43,624 nucleotides of DNA from an uncultured Pelagibacteraceae bacterium (GCA_902551215.1 CACDCI010000004.1:1-43624); one strand, 5' to 3'. Positions 1 to 10,882 are shown, numbered from the stretch's first letter. The notes: a model not told the origin generated them from the letters alone. Made by a program: numbers and translations.

Positions 1-1
1 G

Positions 2-538
2 GGACCGTTAGCATTTTTACCAATTTCGAATATTAAATCTTCAATAGTATTTTCAGCAATTAATAAAAAAAAAAATTTTAGTGAAAAAGAAATTAAAAAT
101 TTAATTTATCAATATAATAAAAATTATGAAATTAAAAGTTTCGGTAAATTAGAAAAATTCGAATTAAATTTTTCTGTTGCTAGAAAATATTATTATAAAA
201 ATATAATCAGTTTTGGTGATAGTCTTCACAAAATTCATCCACTTGCAGGGCAAGGTTTTAATATGACTTTAAGAGATATAAAAATTTTATCAAAAATTAT
301 AAAAGAACGTGTAGATTTAGGTTTGCAGATAGATCATTCAATTTATGAAGATTTTGAAAAAAAAACTAAACATTTTAATTTTATTTTTTCTTCTGCTAAT
401 GATTTTATTTATGAATTTTTTAAATTTGATAACAAATATAAAAACAATTACTTGAATCAATTAGTAAAATTTTTAGGTAAAAATAAATTATTTAACAATA
501 TTGCATCTAAATATGCTGATCAGGGATTATCTATTTAA
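2..538 (+). CDS. UbiH/UbiF/COQ6-family FAD-dependent ubiquinone biosynthesis hydroxylase, C-terminal part (5' truncated by window edge)
   Basis: Frame 2 is open from the window start; translation contains GDSLHKIHPLAGQGFNMTLRDIKIL, the typical second FAD-binding GDAAH.xxPxAGQGxN motif. The listed ORF begins at an internal Met (263). Confidence 0.85.
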   Translation, partial: GPLAFLPISNIKSSIVFSAINKKKNFSEKEIKNLIYQYNKNYEIKSFGKLEKFELNFSVARKYYYKNIISFGDSLHKIHPLAGQGFNMTLRDIKILSKIIKERVDLGLQIDHSIYEDFEKKTKHFNFIFSSANDFIYEFFKFDNKYKNNYLNQLVKFLGKNKLFNNIASKYADQGLSI

Positions 539-541
539 AAT

Positions 542-1186
542 TTACTGAATAGTCGTGTTACTGAAATCATCCAATATATAAGTTTTAATAATTTCTTCTA
601 ATTTAAATTTTCTTGAAATTAGATTTTGGGTTTCCAATAATGCTTGCTTTTCTTCTAAAGAAAATGGTGAAGCCATTGCAAGTGTATTGATTGTTTGGTT
701 TAGATCTTGTTTTTCCAACTCTTTCCAATTTATAATATAGCCTTTTTTTTGAAATAAATTTTTTAAATTTTTAAATATAAGCTCAAGATCAGTAAATTTA
801 ATTTCCTCTTTGTTAGAATTAATATCATTTTTAAATTCATTAAAACTAACTTTGCACTCACGGTAAAGTTTATTATTTTTTATTTCATCAATAATTTTAA
901 AACGACTAAGACCATTTATAATAATTAAATATCTTCCATCTTCACTTTCATTAAAGCTTGTTATTTTTCCTAAACATCCAATATTATATAATTCAGGGAT
1001 AGAGTTATTAGAATTTTTTTTTGGTTGTATCATGCCTATCATTCTTGAATTTTTCATACTATCATCAACCATTTCTATATATCTTGGTTCAAAAATATTT
1101 AATGGAACTGTTGTTTTGGGAAAAATTATAAAATTTGATATTGGAAATACAGGAATTTTATTTGGTAATTTATTTTTATTATCCAT
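542..1186 (-). CDS. LON peptidase substrate-binding (N-terminal) domain protein
   Basis: IPVFPISNFIIFPKTTVPLNIFEPRYIEMVDDSMKNSRMIGMIQP is characteristic of stand-alone LON N-terminal domain proteins. Confidence 0.88.
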   Translation of the reverse strand: MDNKNKLPNKIPVFPISNFIIFPKTTVPLNIFEPRYIEMVDDSMKNSRMIGMIQPKKNSNNSIPELYNIGCLGKITSFNESEDGRYLIIINGLSRFKIIDEIKNNKLYRECKVSFNEFKNDINSNKEEIKFTDLELIFKNLKNLFQKKGYIINWKELEKQDLNQTINTLAMASPFSLEEKQALLETQNLISRKFKLEEIIKTYILDDFSNTTIQ

Positions 1187-1257
1187 TCATTAACTTAACA
1201 AATTTTTATTATTTCTTGCATTAAAAAAAACCTCTATCTATAATAACTTTTTAATAA

Positions 1258-1332
1258 GCGGGCATAGCTCAGTGGTAGAGCGTCTCGTTGCCAACGAGAA
1301 GGTCGAGGGTTCGACCCCCTTTGCCCGCTCCA
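1258..1332 (+). tRNA. tRNA-Gly (anticodon GCC), CCA encoded
   Basis: GCGGGCA...TGCCCGC acceptor stem, D-arm AGCTCAGTGGTAGAGC, anticodon stem TCTCG/CGAGA with loop TTGCCAA, T-arm GAGGGTTCGACCCCCT, followed by TCCA. Confidence 0.97.
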
Positions 1333-1349
1333 AAAGACATAAGGTATTT

Positions 1350-1688
1350 ATGAATAATTTAGCAAATAAAAAATGTATTCCTTGTGAGGGAGGCATACCA
1401 AAGTTTGATACAACTGAAATCCACAAATATCTAAAAATGGTAGATGGCTGGGAAGTTAAAGAAGATGAATCGAAAATTTTTTATTTGATTAAAAAATTTA
1501 AATTTAAAAATTTTTTAGAAAGTCAAAACTTTATAAATAAAGTAGGTGAAATTGCAGAACAAGAAGGACATCATCCGGATATATGGTTTGGATGGGGTTA
1601 TGCCAAAATAAAAATTTTTACTCATTCTATAAAAGGTTTACATGAAAGTGATTTTATTCTTGCAGCTAAAGTAGATAAAATACTTTAA
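1350..1688 (+). CDS. Pterin-4a-carbinolamine dehydratase (PCD/DCoH family)
   Basis: MNNLANKKCIPCEGGIPKFD...GWEVKEDESKIFYLIKKFKFKNFLESQNFINKVGEIAEQEGHHPDIWFGWGYAKIKIFTHSIKGLHESDFILAAKVD. The listed ORF start at 1272 lies inside the tRNA; ATG 1350 is the plausible start. Confidence 0.92.
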   Translation: MNNLANKKCIPCEGGIPKFDTTEIHKYLKMVDGWEVKEDESKIFYLIKKFKFKNFLESQNFINKVGEIAEQEGHHPDIWFGWGYAKIKIFTHSIKGLHESDFILAAKVDKIL

Positions 1689-3226
1689 TGTTTAAAATGT
1701 CTTGTTTTTGAAAATACCAAGACCGTTTCAGTTTGATTGGCAAACTTAATTATTTCTTTATCTCTGATTGATCCAGATGGTTGAATTACAGCAGAAATAC
1801 CAGCTTGAACTAAAGTCTCAATTCCATCTACAAATGGAAAAAATGCATCTGAAGCAGCTACTATCCCATCAGTATTATTAGTTTTTTGAAATTGATTCAT
1901 TTTATTTATTGCAATTTTGCAACTATCTAATCGACTTGGTTGTCCTGAACCAATCCCAACAGTAGTATTATTTTTTGCCAAAACAATTGCGTTTGATTTA
2001 ACAAATCTACATATATTAAAAGCAAAAATTAAATTTTTTAATTCTGTAACAGATGGTTTTTTCTTTGACACAACTCTGAAATTTTTTTTAACAAATGGAT
2101 TTATGTCTGTAGATTGAACTAAAATAGAATTGAAATTCGACATAAAATTATACATATTTTCAAAAGCCAAATTATTAGCATCAATAATTCTCAAATTTTT
2201 TTTCTTTTTTAAGATTCTAAGAGCTTCTTTTTCAAAGCCATTAGCAATTACAACTTCAAAAAAAATTTTATTTAATTCTAAAGCCAAATTTTTATTAACT
2301 TTATAATTGCAAGAGACGATACCCCCAAAAGCACTTATGGGATCGCATCCTAATGCTGATTGATAACTTTTTTTATTATTTTTATCTATAGAAACACCGC
2401 ATGGGTTAGCATGTTTTACAATTACTGTGCCAATATTTTTTGGTAGAGACTTAGAAATCATTAAAGCTGAGAATATATCGTTATAATTGTTATAGCTTAA
2501 TTGTTTTCCGTGAATTTGCGAAATCCCTAATTCGTTAGTTTTAGAATAAATTGCACTTTCTTGGTGAGGATTTTCTCCATATCTTAATTTTTGAACTAAA
2601 TTGCTGTAAAAAATTTTTTTTTTTGGAAAAAAATTTTTGGAAATTCTATTAAAGTAGTTAGAAATTAAAGCATCATAGTAGGCAGTTTCAGAAAAAGCTT
2701 CTTCTGACATTTTTCGCCTAAAAGTTAATGAGGTTGAACCTTTATTGGAGTGAAGTTCATTTATTAATCCCTTATATTGTTTTGGTGAAGTGATTACTGT
2801 TACGTCATTATAGTTTTTGGCAGCAGCTCTAACCATGGTTGGCCCTCCAACATCTATATTTTCAATAATTTTAGAATGATTTTTTGTGTTTTTTAATGTT
2901 TCTTCGAATGGATAAAAATTTACAATTACCAAATCAATTTCATCAAAATTATTTTTTATTAGTTCTTTTTTATGAGATTTATTATTTCTTTTACTTAATA
3001 TTCCTGCATGAATTTTTGGATGTAGTGTTTTTACTCTGCCATTTAAAATTTCTGGAGAATTAGTATATTTGGAAATTTCAATACATTTGTGTTTTAATTT
3101 TTTTATTTTTTTATAAGTTCCACCAGAACTAATTAATTTTATTTTATACCTGGATAGTGTCTTTAAAAGAGGTGTTAATTCTTCTTTATTAGACAAAGAA
3201 ATTAACGCCTTTTTTATTTTTTTCAT
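1685..3226 (-). CDS. purH: Bifunctional AICAR transformylase / IMP cyclohydrolase
   Basis: Full-length homology by eye: MKKIKKALISLSNKEEL...SSGGT, KTLHPKIHAGIL, NVDVGGPTMVRAAAKN-like, LRYGENPHQ, VKHANPCGVS, SDAFFPFVDG. Confidence 0.97.
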   Translation of the reverse strand: MKKIKKALISLSNKEELTPLLKTLSRYKIKLISSGGTYKKIKKLKHKCIEISKYTNSPEILNGRVKTLHPKIHAGILSKRNNKSHKKELIKNNFDEIDLVIVNFYPFEETLKNTKNHSKIIENIDVGGPTMVRAAAKNYNDVTVITSPKQYKGLINELHSNKGSTSLTFRRKMSEEAFSETAYYDALISNYFNRISKNFFPKKKIFYSNLVQKLRYGENPHQESAIYSKTNELGISQIHGKQLSYNNYNDIFSALMISKSLPKNIGTVIVKHANPCGVSIDKNNKKSYQSALGCDPISAFGGIVSCNYKVNKNLALELNKIFFEVVIANGFEKEALRILKKKKNLRIIDANNLAFENMYNFMSNFNSILVQSTDINPFVKKNFRVVSKKKPSVTELKNLIFAFNICRFVKSNAIVLAKNNTTVGIGSGQPSRLDSCKIAINKMNQFQKTNNTDGIVAASDAFFPFVDGIETLVQAGISAVIQPSGSIRDKEIIKFANQTETVLVFSKTRHFKH

Positions 3227-3227
3227 T

Positions 3228-4856
3228 TTATATTTTGATTAATTCCCATTTTATAGTCTGGTTTTCATTTTGAGTCATGCCAGAAATAAATATATTTTGA
3301 TTTTCAACATATGAATTTTTTTTGCCAAAATACAAACCTGTTTCTATGTCAATAGTGTGTCCGTCGCATGTAAACTTCCATCCTTCATTTTCAAGCTCTA
3401 TAAATATTGATTTATTATCTTGTGTTTTCATAGTTTTTATATTTGGTTCTAAATGAAAACGAATTTCAAAATTTGTGCTTTTATTTTTTTTTTTTCTAAT
3501 TAGCTTATCAATTCCAATGAATTTGTTATTTTCTGGAAAAAATTCAATTTGTCTATCATGAATAATACCGTATTGTTTGCTATATCCATCATGTGCAGCT
3601 TTTATGCTCCAATAATTTTTTTGACATATAACTGATTTATTGGTTATTTTTAAACCACTTTCAACTATTGAATGTTTGTTACCTTGCTTTCTTAATTTGC
3701 AGGAAGATTGATTATCAATAATTAAAGTACTTTGTGAAGCAGTTGATTTTGAAAGATCATTAAGTTGATGTTTGTAATTTTGAAAATAACCAGAATTACA
3801 AATTAGTTTTTTTTCACCAGACATAATTTCAAAAGATAAAGCTCCTGCTTGATAGTCTCTAGAAAATTTTTTTTCTGGGGATGGGCCAATATCCATTATA
3901 AGTGCATTTTTTTTATTTTTTAAAATTGAATAACCAGCAACTTCATTATTTTCATTTTTAAATTTGTAACCGTATCTTTTTAAATAATTATCAAAATCGT
4001 TATTATTAATTTCATTATTTCCATTAAATAAAATATTTTTTTTAAAATTTTGGAAAATTAATGAGTAAGATTGACCCAAATGATAAATAGCCTCATCAAT
4101 ATATTCTGGTATATCATTTTGAGATTCTTTTAACCATTCTCTAATTAATATAAAATATTTTAAATAAAAATTTAATTGTCTTATACTTCTTGATTTTGGA
4201 AATCCTTCATTATCAAATGAAAATTTGATTATTTTTTTAAGTAAGTTTAATCCAAAATCTAGATATCCCGATTTATCATGAAAGGAAAGACCAGTTAGAA
4301 TTATTGCTGTACACCCTATCATTTTATCATCAATCCAATCTGATCTCTTTATTTCATTTATTAAGTGGTTAATTTGTTTTTGAATAATAGAATTAAATTT
4401 TGTTTTATATTCTTGACTACTATCTTCATAAGTTAATTTTGAATTAGATATCCAGGCAATTATTCTCTTTGAAAGAATGTCAACATCCCAACTTTTATAA
4501 TTATAGTTATGATTAGATTCTATCCATTTAAGAATAATTGACTGAGTAGACTGTTTAGAAGATTTTAAATCTAATGTGAATAACCAAAAAAAACTATGTA
4601 ATTTTTTATAATCTTTTTCTTTTATATTTTTATTTATCCAAATAGAATTTAGTGAAAAATCTTCTATTTTATTTTTTTTTTCATATTTAATTAAACAATC
4701 TAATATACTTGGGCTAGGTTTATATTCTAAATTTTTATCATTAATTTTAGAAATTTTTTTATTATAAATATTTGAATTTAAATAAAAATTTCTTGCTTTG
4801 CTTGTAAAGAAAAAAAAAAATTGACTTATGTAATTTAATGAACTTTTAAAAATCAT
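3228..4856 (-). CDS. Heparinase II/III family protein
   Basis: N-terminal helical region plus C-terminal beta part with DIGPSP...DYQAGALSFEIMSGEKKLICNSGYF and ASQSTLIIDNQSSC, as in alphaproteobacterial heparinase II/III-like proteins next to purH. Confidence 0.82.
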   Translation of the reverse strand: MIFKSSLNYISQFFFFFTSKARNFYLNSNIYNKKISKINDKNLEYKPSPSILDCLIKYEKKNKIEDFSLNSIWINKNIKEKDYKKLHSFFWLFTLDLKSSKQSTQSIILKWIESNHNYNYKSWDVDILSKRIIAWISNSKLTYEDSSQEYKTKFNSIIQKQINHLINEIKRSDWIDDKMIGCTAIILTGLSFHDKSGYLDFGLNLLKKIIKFSFDNEGFPKSRSIRQLNFYLKYFILIREWLKESQNDIPEYIDEAIYHLGQSYSLIFQNFKKNILFNGNNEINNNDFDNYLKRYGYKFKNENNEVAGYSILKNKKNALIMDIGPSPEKKFSRDYQAGALSFEIMSGEKKLICNSGYFQNYKHQLNDLSKSTASQSTLIIDNQSSCKLRKQGNKHSIVESGLKITNKSVICQKNYWSIKAAHDGYSKQYGIIHDRQIEFFPENNKFIGIDKLIRKKKNKSTNFEIRFHLEPNIKTMKTQDNKSIFIELENEGWKFTCDGHTIDIETGLYFGKKNSYVENQNIFISGMTQNENQTIKWELIKI

Positions 4857-4862
4857 TACTCT

Positions 4863-5522
4863 TTAACTTGCTTTTAAAGTATCAATATTTTTTTTAATAT
4901 TACCATTGTTGTTTTTGAAAATTGTTGTGCCTGAAACAAGAATATTTGCCCCAGCTTCTATTGCAAGCTTACTGTTATCAAAATTGATTCCACCATCAAC
5001 TTCAATGTCAAAATTAAAATTTTGTTGATCTTTTATTTTTTTTAATTCTTTTATTTTTACTAAAACTTCAGGCATAAACTTCTGACCTCCAAAACCAGGA
5101 TGAACGCTCATTATTAAAATTAAATTTATTTCAGAAAAAAATTCTTTAATAATATCAATTTTTGTATTGGGATTTAAAGAAACCCCAACTTTTTTTCCTA
5201 GCTCTTTTATATGATTAATTGATTCTTTTAAATCGTCGGTTGCTTCTGGATGTATTGTTATAATATCAGCTCCAGCTTCAGCATAATTTTTAATATATTT
5301 ATGAACTGGCGCTATCATCAAATGAACATCGAAAGGTAATTTTGTATAATTTCTCAAAGTTTTAATTACTGGCGGTCCTATAGTTAAATTTGGAACAAAA
5401 TGACCATCCATTACATCAACATGAATCATATCAGCGCCACCATCTTCAAGTCTTTTAATTTCATTACCTAATTGACTAAAATCTGCTGATAAAATCGATG
5501 GAGAAATTTTTATTTTTTTCAT
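4863..5522 (-). CDS. rpe: Ribulose-phosphate 3-epimerase
   Basis: ISPSILSADFSQLGNEI, DMIHVDVMDGHFVPNLTIGPPVIKTLR, MSVHPGFGGQKF, IEVDGGIN. Confidence 0.97.
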   Translation of the reverse strand: MKKIKISPSILSADFSQLGNEIKRLEDGGADMIHVDVMDGHFVPNLTIGPPVIKTLRNYTKLPFDVHLMIAPVHKYIKNYAEAGADIITIHPEATDDLKESINHIKELGKKVGVSLNPNTKIDIIKEFFSEINLILIMSVHPGFGGQKFMPEVLVKIKELKKIKDQQNFNFDIEVDGGINFDNSKLAIEAGANILVSGTTIFKNNNGNIKKNIDTLKAS

Positions 5523-5565
5523 TGAATACTAAATAACTAGTATCAATTTTAGTTTTTAATTTGAA

Positions 5566-5916
5566 TTAATTTTTGCCAAAAATTTGGTAAATTTGTGCTG
5601 CAATTTCACTTTCTAAAGGAAAAGATAGCATACCCATAACAGAATATCCCAATAAATACGGCATTAGATAAAATCTAAACATGAAAAAAAACCATGCTAC
5701 ATAAAGTGGAACAATGGGTCTTATTATGAATGAAGGCGTTATTGGTTTGAAAAAATTTATTAATGGATCTGTTAATTTTACAAATATTTTCATAAAAAAA
5801 AATTCAGAATCTTCTCTTTGAAAGATGTTCATTGCCACTCTACCAATTAATGTCCACATAATCATGCCCATTACATAATCGATTAAATAGACTAACGGGT
5901 GAAAGTTTGCAGACAT
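5566..5916 (-). CDS. Small membrane protein, divergent YggT-like
   Basis: 116 aa, hydrophobic; LIGRVAMNIF...LTDPLINFFKPITPSFIIRPIVPLYVAWFFFM resembles the YggT repeat layout. Confidence 0.5.
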   Translation of the reverse strand: MSANFHPLVYLIDYVMGMIMWTLIGRVAMNIFQREDSEFFFMKIFVKLTDPLINFFKPITPSFIIRPIVPLYVAWFFFMFRFYLMPYLLGYSVMGMLSFPLESEIAAQIYQIFGKN

Positions 5917-5932
5917 TTAAGATTTCTAGATT

Positions 5933-5959
5933 AAAAGGGGCGAAACTATCGCCCCTTAA
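5933..5959 (-). terminator. Rho-independent terminator downstream of the SSS symporter operon (possibly bidirectional)
   Basis: AAGGGGCGA-AACTA-TCGCCCCTT inverted repeat; on the minus strand followed by TTTTAAT. Confidence 0.8.
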
Positions 5960-5974
5960 AATTATATAATTATT

Positions 5975-7834
5975 TTAGTGTTGTTTTCCAAGTATTGTTC
6001 TACCGCTAGGTATACGTACTTCATCAACCATTCTTTGAGTAGCAGCATCAGGTGCTTTAGTCATTAAACTAACAACAACCATAGCAATTAAACTAACTGT
6101 TGCTCCAACTATTCCAAATGTAAGGTTAGTTATATCCCAGAATCCACACTTAGCACCTTCTGCACAAGTCATTACCCATATTAAGTATGCAGTTCCGGAA
6201 AGTAGTCCTAGTACCATACCTGCAATAGCACCTTGTGCATTTGCTCTCTTCCACCATACTCCTAGTACTAGTGGGAAAAACAATCCTGACATTGCAAAAT
6301 CAAAAGCCCATATAACTGAACCTAAGATCTGTTTTATACCCATGGCTGCAATAGTTGCTGCAGCAAAACCAATTACAACAAGTAGTGCCCTTGCAACAAT
6401 TAATCTTTTTGCAGTTTCTGCTTTAGGATCAATGATCTTGTAGTACAAGTCATGAGATAAAGCATTTGCAATTGCTAAAACTAAACCATCAGCAGTAGAC
6501 ATGGCAGCAGCCATACCTCCAGCGGCAACCAGTCCTGAAATTACATAAGGTAATCCAGCGATTTCCGGTGTTGCTAATACAACGGCTTTACCACCCATAA
6601 AGAACTCGTTTAACTCTAAAGTTCCATTTGAGTTAAAGTCTTGAACTAGCATTAGTTTTGCTTGGTTCCAGTTTTTATACCATTCTAATGCTTCAACTTC
6701 CGCAATTGATTTACCAATAATTCCTGTTGTCAGGGTTGGATCCATCAGTGATAGTTTTGATAACGTTGCTAACATTGGTGCAGAAGAATAAAGTAGGAAT
6801 ATAAAGAACAATGACCAGCCTACTGATCTTCTAGCAGTTTTAACACTTGGAGTAGTAAAATATCTCATCATAACGTGAGGTAATGACGCTGTTCCAGCCA
6901 TCATACAAATCGCTAACGAGATAAATTTCCAAGGAGTAGTATTAACTTCAGAGTGAGCTTTAGTAATACCAGATAATACCCACTTAGCTTCTCCAGGCTC
7001 TACTTTCGTTGCTTCTTTAAGCATCGCCATGTTTTCTGGAGAGTTTTTAATAATACCAAACTGAGCTTCCAATTCAGAAATTCTTGCAACTTCGTCTGCT
7101 AACATTAAATGTGGGAACCAATTCCCTCCAATTTTGCTACCAATCCAAAATACAGGTAACAAGTATGCTATAATTAGCACAATGTATTGTGCAACCTGCG
7201 TCCAGGTAACTGCCCTCATTCCACCTAGCATTGAACATATAAGTATACCTGCAAGCCCTATATAAACAGCATATTTAAAATCAATATCTAAAGCCACAGA
7301 AGCAATTGTTCCTGTTGCATTAATTTGAGCTGTCACATAAGTGAATGAAGCTACTGTTAAAACTACAACGGCACATACTCTTGCTACGTTTCCACCATAT
7401 CTTGTACCAATAAAATCTGGAACTGTATAACATCCAAATTTTCTTAAATAAGGTGCTAACAAAGAAGCAACAAGTACATATCCACCTGTCCATCCAACTA
7501 ATAAAGCCATATATCCGTAGCCTTTAAAGTAAATTCCACCTGCCATTGCAACGAATGATGCTCCAGACATCCAGTCTGCTGCAGTTGCCATTCCGTTGAA
7601 TACAGTTGGAACTTGTCTTCCTGCTACGTAATAAGCGTCAAGCTGAAGTGTACGTGACAGATACCCAATCAATGCATAAATAAAAACAGTAAATGCTACA
7701 AAGAAAACACCTATTGCCTCCTTGCTCATTCCCATTGACTCGGCAATTGCCATTAAGATTATAAATACTAGGAAACCTCCAGTATATATTCCATAGACTT
7801 TTGGTAAATTATCTATAAATTTTCCTTTAATCAT
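5975..7834 (-). CDS. Sodium:solute symporter (SSS family, acetate permease-like)
   Basis: 619 aa multi-TM protein; AGRQVPTVFNGMATAADWMSGASFVAMAG, GGMRAVTWTQVAQYIVL, ASLPHVMMRYFTTPSVKTAR. Paired with a DUF4212 small protein and near acsA. Confidence 0.9.
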   Translation of the reverse strand: MIKGKFIDNLPKVYGIYTGGFLVFIILMAIAESMGMSKEAIGVFFVAFTVFIYALIGYLSRTLQLDAYYVAGRQVPTVFNGMATAADWMSGASFVAMAGGIYFKGYGYMALLVGWTGGYVLVASLLAPYLRKFGCYTVPDFIGTRYGGNVARVCAVVVLTVASFTYVTAQINATGTIASVALDIDFKYAVYIGLAGILICSMLGGMRAVTWTQVAQYIVLIIAYLLPVFWIGSKIGGNWFPHLMLADEVARISELEAQFGIIKNSPENMAMLKEATKVEPGEAKWVLSGITKAHSEVNTTPWKFISLAICMMAGTASLPHVMMRYFTTPSVKTARRSVGWSLFFIFLLYSSAPMLATLSKLSLMDPTLTTGIIGKSIAEVEALEWYKNWNQAKLMLVQDFNSNGTLELNEFFMGGKAVVLATPEIAGLPYVISGLVAAGGMAAAMSTADGLVLAIANALSHDLYYKIIDPKAETAKRLIVARALLVVIGFAAATIAAMGIKQILGSVIWAFDFAMSGLFFPLVLGVWWKRANAQGAIAGMVLGLLSGTAYLIWVMTCAEGAKCGFWDITNLTFGIVGATVSLIAMVVVSLMTKAPDAATQRMVDEVRIPSGRTILGKQH

Positions 7835-8098
7835 TTAGTCATCCTCCTTTTCAGAGTAGCCAAATTCTTCATCTATTTTTTCTTGTCTACTTGCAAACCA
7901 AAAAATTAATATTACAAATATTCCGAGTGATCCTTGGCATGTCATATAGTATGACAATGGATATCCAAGAGGTCTAAAACTTGATGCTTCCATTTGGGCT
8001 CCGAAGAAAAAGATGCCAATTGAGAAAACAAACCAGATTGCTAATGTTATCCAAAGCAGATTTCTAGTTTTTTCCCAATGTTTTGCTTGTTTTGACAT
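7835..8098 (-). CDS. DUF4212-family small membrane subunit of the SSS symporter
   Basis: 87 aa, two TM segments, HWEKTRNLLWITLAIWFVFSIGIFFF...GYPLSYYMTCQGSLGIFVILIFWFA, immediately upstream of the symporter. Confidence 0.9.
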   Translation of the reverse strand: MSKQAKHWEKTRNLLWITLAIWFVFSIGIFFFGAQMEASSFRPLGYPLSYYMTCQGSLGIFVILIFWFASRQEKIDEEFGYSEKEDD

Positions 8099-8252
8099 AT
8101 TCTAACTCCCTTTAAGTTTAAAAAATCGTACCTTACTTATTAATAATTTTGAATGAAACCTAAAAGAAAGCTTAAAAATATTGAATTTTTTAATATAAAA
8201 CAACCTTAGGTAGTGTTATTTAATTAAATGATTTTTTACAACTGCAATTATT

Positions 8253-8879
8253 ATGGCCTTAAAATATAGATTAAATTTAAAAGATATAAAACTTGAAGAT
8301 TTTAAGATTTATTTATTTTCACTGTTTAAAGCCTTTATACCTAAAAAAAAAATTAAAAATATTAAAGATCTTAAAGAATTTATTCAAAAAAAATCATCAT
8401 GGGTTTCTCAGGTTACATTATATGGTTATCTAAAAACAAGAATGGGAACAAGATATGTTTTAATGTTTGATGATGAAATTTTTTTATCATCAATTAATAA
8501 AGCAAAGTGGAATATTTATTCTATCGCACTTCAAGATCTTACTTTTTATTGTCTATCATATTTATATGTATTTTATAACTACGACCTAACAACTAAGGCA
8601 AATGATATATATGAAGAATTTTTAAATGATGAAATAAAAAATGGAATGCCACAAGAAGTAATTTCAAAAGGAAAAGAAAAATTTAAAGAAAGATTAGAAA
8701 AAATAAATTGGAGAAAATATTATAATTCATGGCCATTTAATGAAAGTGCTTTAGCTTTATATGAATGGTCTCCAGTAGCTCAAGAATTAAAAAATTTAGA
8801 TAGAAAAATAGTTTTGAATTCTATGATTTTAAAATGGGAGAATATTCAAAAAGAATTTATAAAATTAATTAATTTTTAA
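8253..8879 (+). CDS. Conserved hypothetical protein
   Basis: 208-aa [35 protein letters not shown]; no family recognised; 4-nt convergent overlap with acsA. Confidence 0.7.
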   Translation: MALKYRLNLKDIKLEDFKIYLFSLFKAFIPKKKIKNIKDLKEFIQKKSSWVSQVTLYGYLKTRMGTRYVLMFDDEIFLSSINKAKWNIYSIALQDLTFYCLSYLYVFYNYDLTTKANDIYEEFLNDEIKNGMPQEVISKGKEKFKERLEKINWRKYYNSWPFNESALALYEWSPVAQELKNLDRKIVLNSMILKWENIQKEFIKLINF

Positions 8880-10873
8880 TTATTTTTTCTATTATCAACT
8901 AAATTTTTAACAACACTCGGGTCAGCAAGAGTTGTTGTATCTCCAAGTTGATCATGTTCATTGGCTGCAATTTTTCTCAAAATTCTTCTCATTATTTTTC
9001 CTGATCTTGTTTTAGGAAGACCTGGTGAAAATTGAATGAAGTCTGGTGTTGCGATTGGTCCTATTTTTTTTCTAACCCAAAGTTTTAGTTCTCTTTCAAG
9101 ATCTCCATCTTCTTTTTCTCCTACGTTTAAAGTAACATAACAATATAAGCCATTACCTTTAATATCATGAGAAAAACCAACTACTGCTGCTTCAGCAACT
9201 TTTGGATGAGCAACAAATGCACTTTCTACTTCTGCTGTTCCAAGATTGTGTCCTGATACAATAATTACATCATCTACTCGTCCTGTAATCCAATAATATC
9301 CATCTTTATCTCTACGGCATCCATCGCCAGTAAAGTATTTTCCATCAAATTGTGAAAAATAAGTGTCAATAAATCTTTGATGATCACCATAAACTGTTCT
9401 CATCTGTCCTGGCCAGGATTGAGCTATGCAGAGTCTTCCTTCACATTCACCTTTTAAAGTTTTACCAGATTGGTTTACAATAACAGGCTTAATTCCATAA
9501 AATGGTTTTGTAGCGGAGCCTGGTTTTAAATTAATAGCCCCAGTTTGTGGACTTATTAATATTCCTCCAGTTTCAGTTTGCCACCATGTATCAACTATAG
9601 GACATTTTGAATCTCCAACAGTTTTATAATACCATTTCCATGCTTCTGGATTAATAGGCTCTCCAACAGTTCCTAAGAGTTTTAAAGATTTTCTTGATGT
9701 TTTTTTAACAGGTCCATCACCTTCTCTCATTAAAGATCTAATTGCAGTTGGAGCTGTATAAAAGATATTAACTTTATATTTATCAACTATTTGCCACCAT
9801 CTAGAGCTATCAGGATATGTTGGAATACCTTCAAACATTATAGTTGTTGCACCATTAGCTAGAGGTCCATAAATTATGTAGCTATGTCCTGTTATCCATC
9901 CAATGTCTGCAGTACACCAGTAAATGTCTTTTTGTTTATAATTAAAAATATATTGATGAGTCATGGAAGCATAAACCATATAGCCACCTGTAGTATGAAG
10001 AACCCCCTTAGGTTTTCCGGTTGATCCAGAGGTATAAAGTATAAATAATGGATCTTCTGCACTCATTTCTTCAGGGTTACACTGACTAGATACATTTTTA
10101 ATTATTTCATGATACCAAATATCTCTTTGATTATTCCAGTTTATGTAGTTGCCAGTTTTTTTGATTATAATACATTTCTTAATGCTTCGACATTTTGCAA
10201 GTGCTTCGTCAACAGTATATTTTAAAGGAATTATTTTTCCTCCCCTAATACCTTCATCAGCAGTTATTACATAATCTGATTTACAATCATCGATTCTTCC
10301 AGCAATAGAGTCGGCGGAAAAACCACCGAAAATAATTGAATGAATTGCACCAATCCTCGCACAAGCCAACATTGAAAATGCCAATTCAGGTATCATTGTT
10401 AAATAAATTGTAACACGATCACCTTTTTTTACTCCAAGATCTTTTAAAGCATTAGCAGTTTTTGAAACTTCTTTATGTAATTGTCTGTAAGAAATTTTCT
10501 TTGTATCTTTTGGATCGTCTCCAACCCATATAATTGCCGTTTTATCTTTTTTATCTTTAAGATGTCTATCAATACAGTTTGCAGAAGCATTTAAGGTACC
10601 ATCTTCATACCATTTAATACGAACTTCATCTTTACTATACTTTACGTTTTTTATTTTTTTGTAAGGTTTAATCCAAGTTATTCTTTTTCCTTCTTTTTTC
10701 CAAAATTCATCATTATTTTTTAAAGATTTTTTATATTTTTTTTCATACTCTGATTTATTAGCTAAAGCTTTATTGATCCAGTCTTTTTTGGTTTTAATTA
10801 TAAATTCTTGATTAATTTCTGATTTCTTTAATTTATTCTTAAATTTATTTTTTTTTTTTGATCTTTTAGTCAT
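8876..10873 (-). CDS. acsA: Acetyl-CoA synthetase
   Basis: [20 protein letters not shown]-type motif, [51 protein letters not shown]. Confidence 0.97.
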   Translation of the reverse strand: MTKRSKKKNKFKNKLKKSEINQEFIIKTKKDWINKALANKSEYEKKYKKSLKNNDEFWKKEGKRITWIKPYKKIKNVKYSKDEVRIKWYEDGTLNASANCIDRHLKDKKDKTAIIWVGDDPKDTKKISYRQLHKEVSKTANALKDLGVKKGDRVTIYLTMIPELAFSMLACARIGAIHSIIFGGFSADSIAGRIDDCKSDYVITADEGIRGGKIIPLKYTVDEALAKCRSIKKCIIIKKTGNYINWNNQRDIWYHEIIKNVSSQCNPEEMSAEDPLFILYTSGSTGKPKGVLHTTGGYMVYASMTHQYIFNYKQKDIYWCTADIGWITGHSYIIYGPLANGATTIMFEGIPTYPDSSRWWQIVDKYKVNIFYTAPTAIRSLMREGDGPVKKTSRKSLKLLGTVGEPINPEAWKWYYKTVGDSKCPIVDTWWQTETGGILISPQTGAINLKPGSATKPFYGIKPVIVNQSGKTLKGECEGRLCIAQSWPGQMRTVYGDHQRFIDTYFSQFDGKYFTGDGCRRDKDGYYWITGRVDDVIIVSGHNLGTAEVESAFVAHPKVAEAAVVGFSHDIKGNGLYCYVTLNVGEKEDGDLERELKLWVRKKIGPIATPDFIQFSPGLPKTRSGKIMRRILRKIAANEHDQLGDTTTLADPSVVKNLVDNRKNN

Positions 10874-10882
10874 AAATTTTTT

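Noticed and set aside
1272-1349. N-terminal extension of the 1272-1688 ORF
   Set aside because: Lies within the tRNA gene; the true PCD start is most likely ATG 1350.
1238-1426. Minus-strand 62-aa ORF (LLERAKGVEPSTFSLATRRSTTELCP)
   Set aside because: Antisense to tRNA-Gly; the peptide is the common spurious translation of tRNA antisense.
1917-2117. Plus-strand 66-aa ORF in purH
   Set aside because: Antisense shadow ORF of purH.
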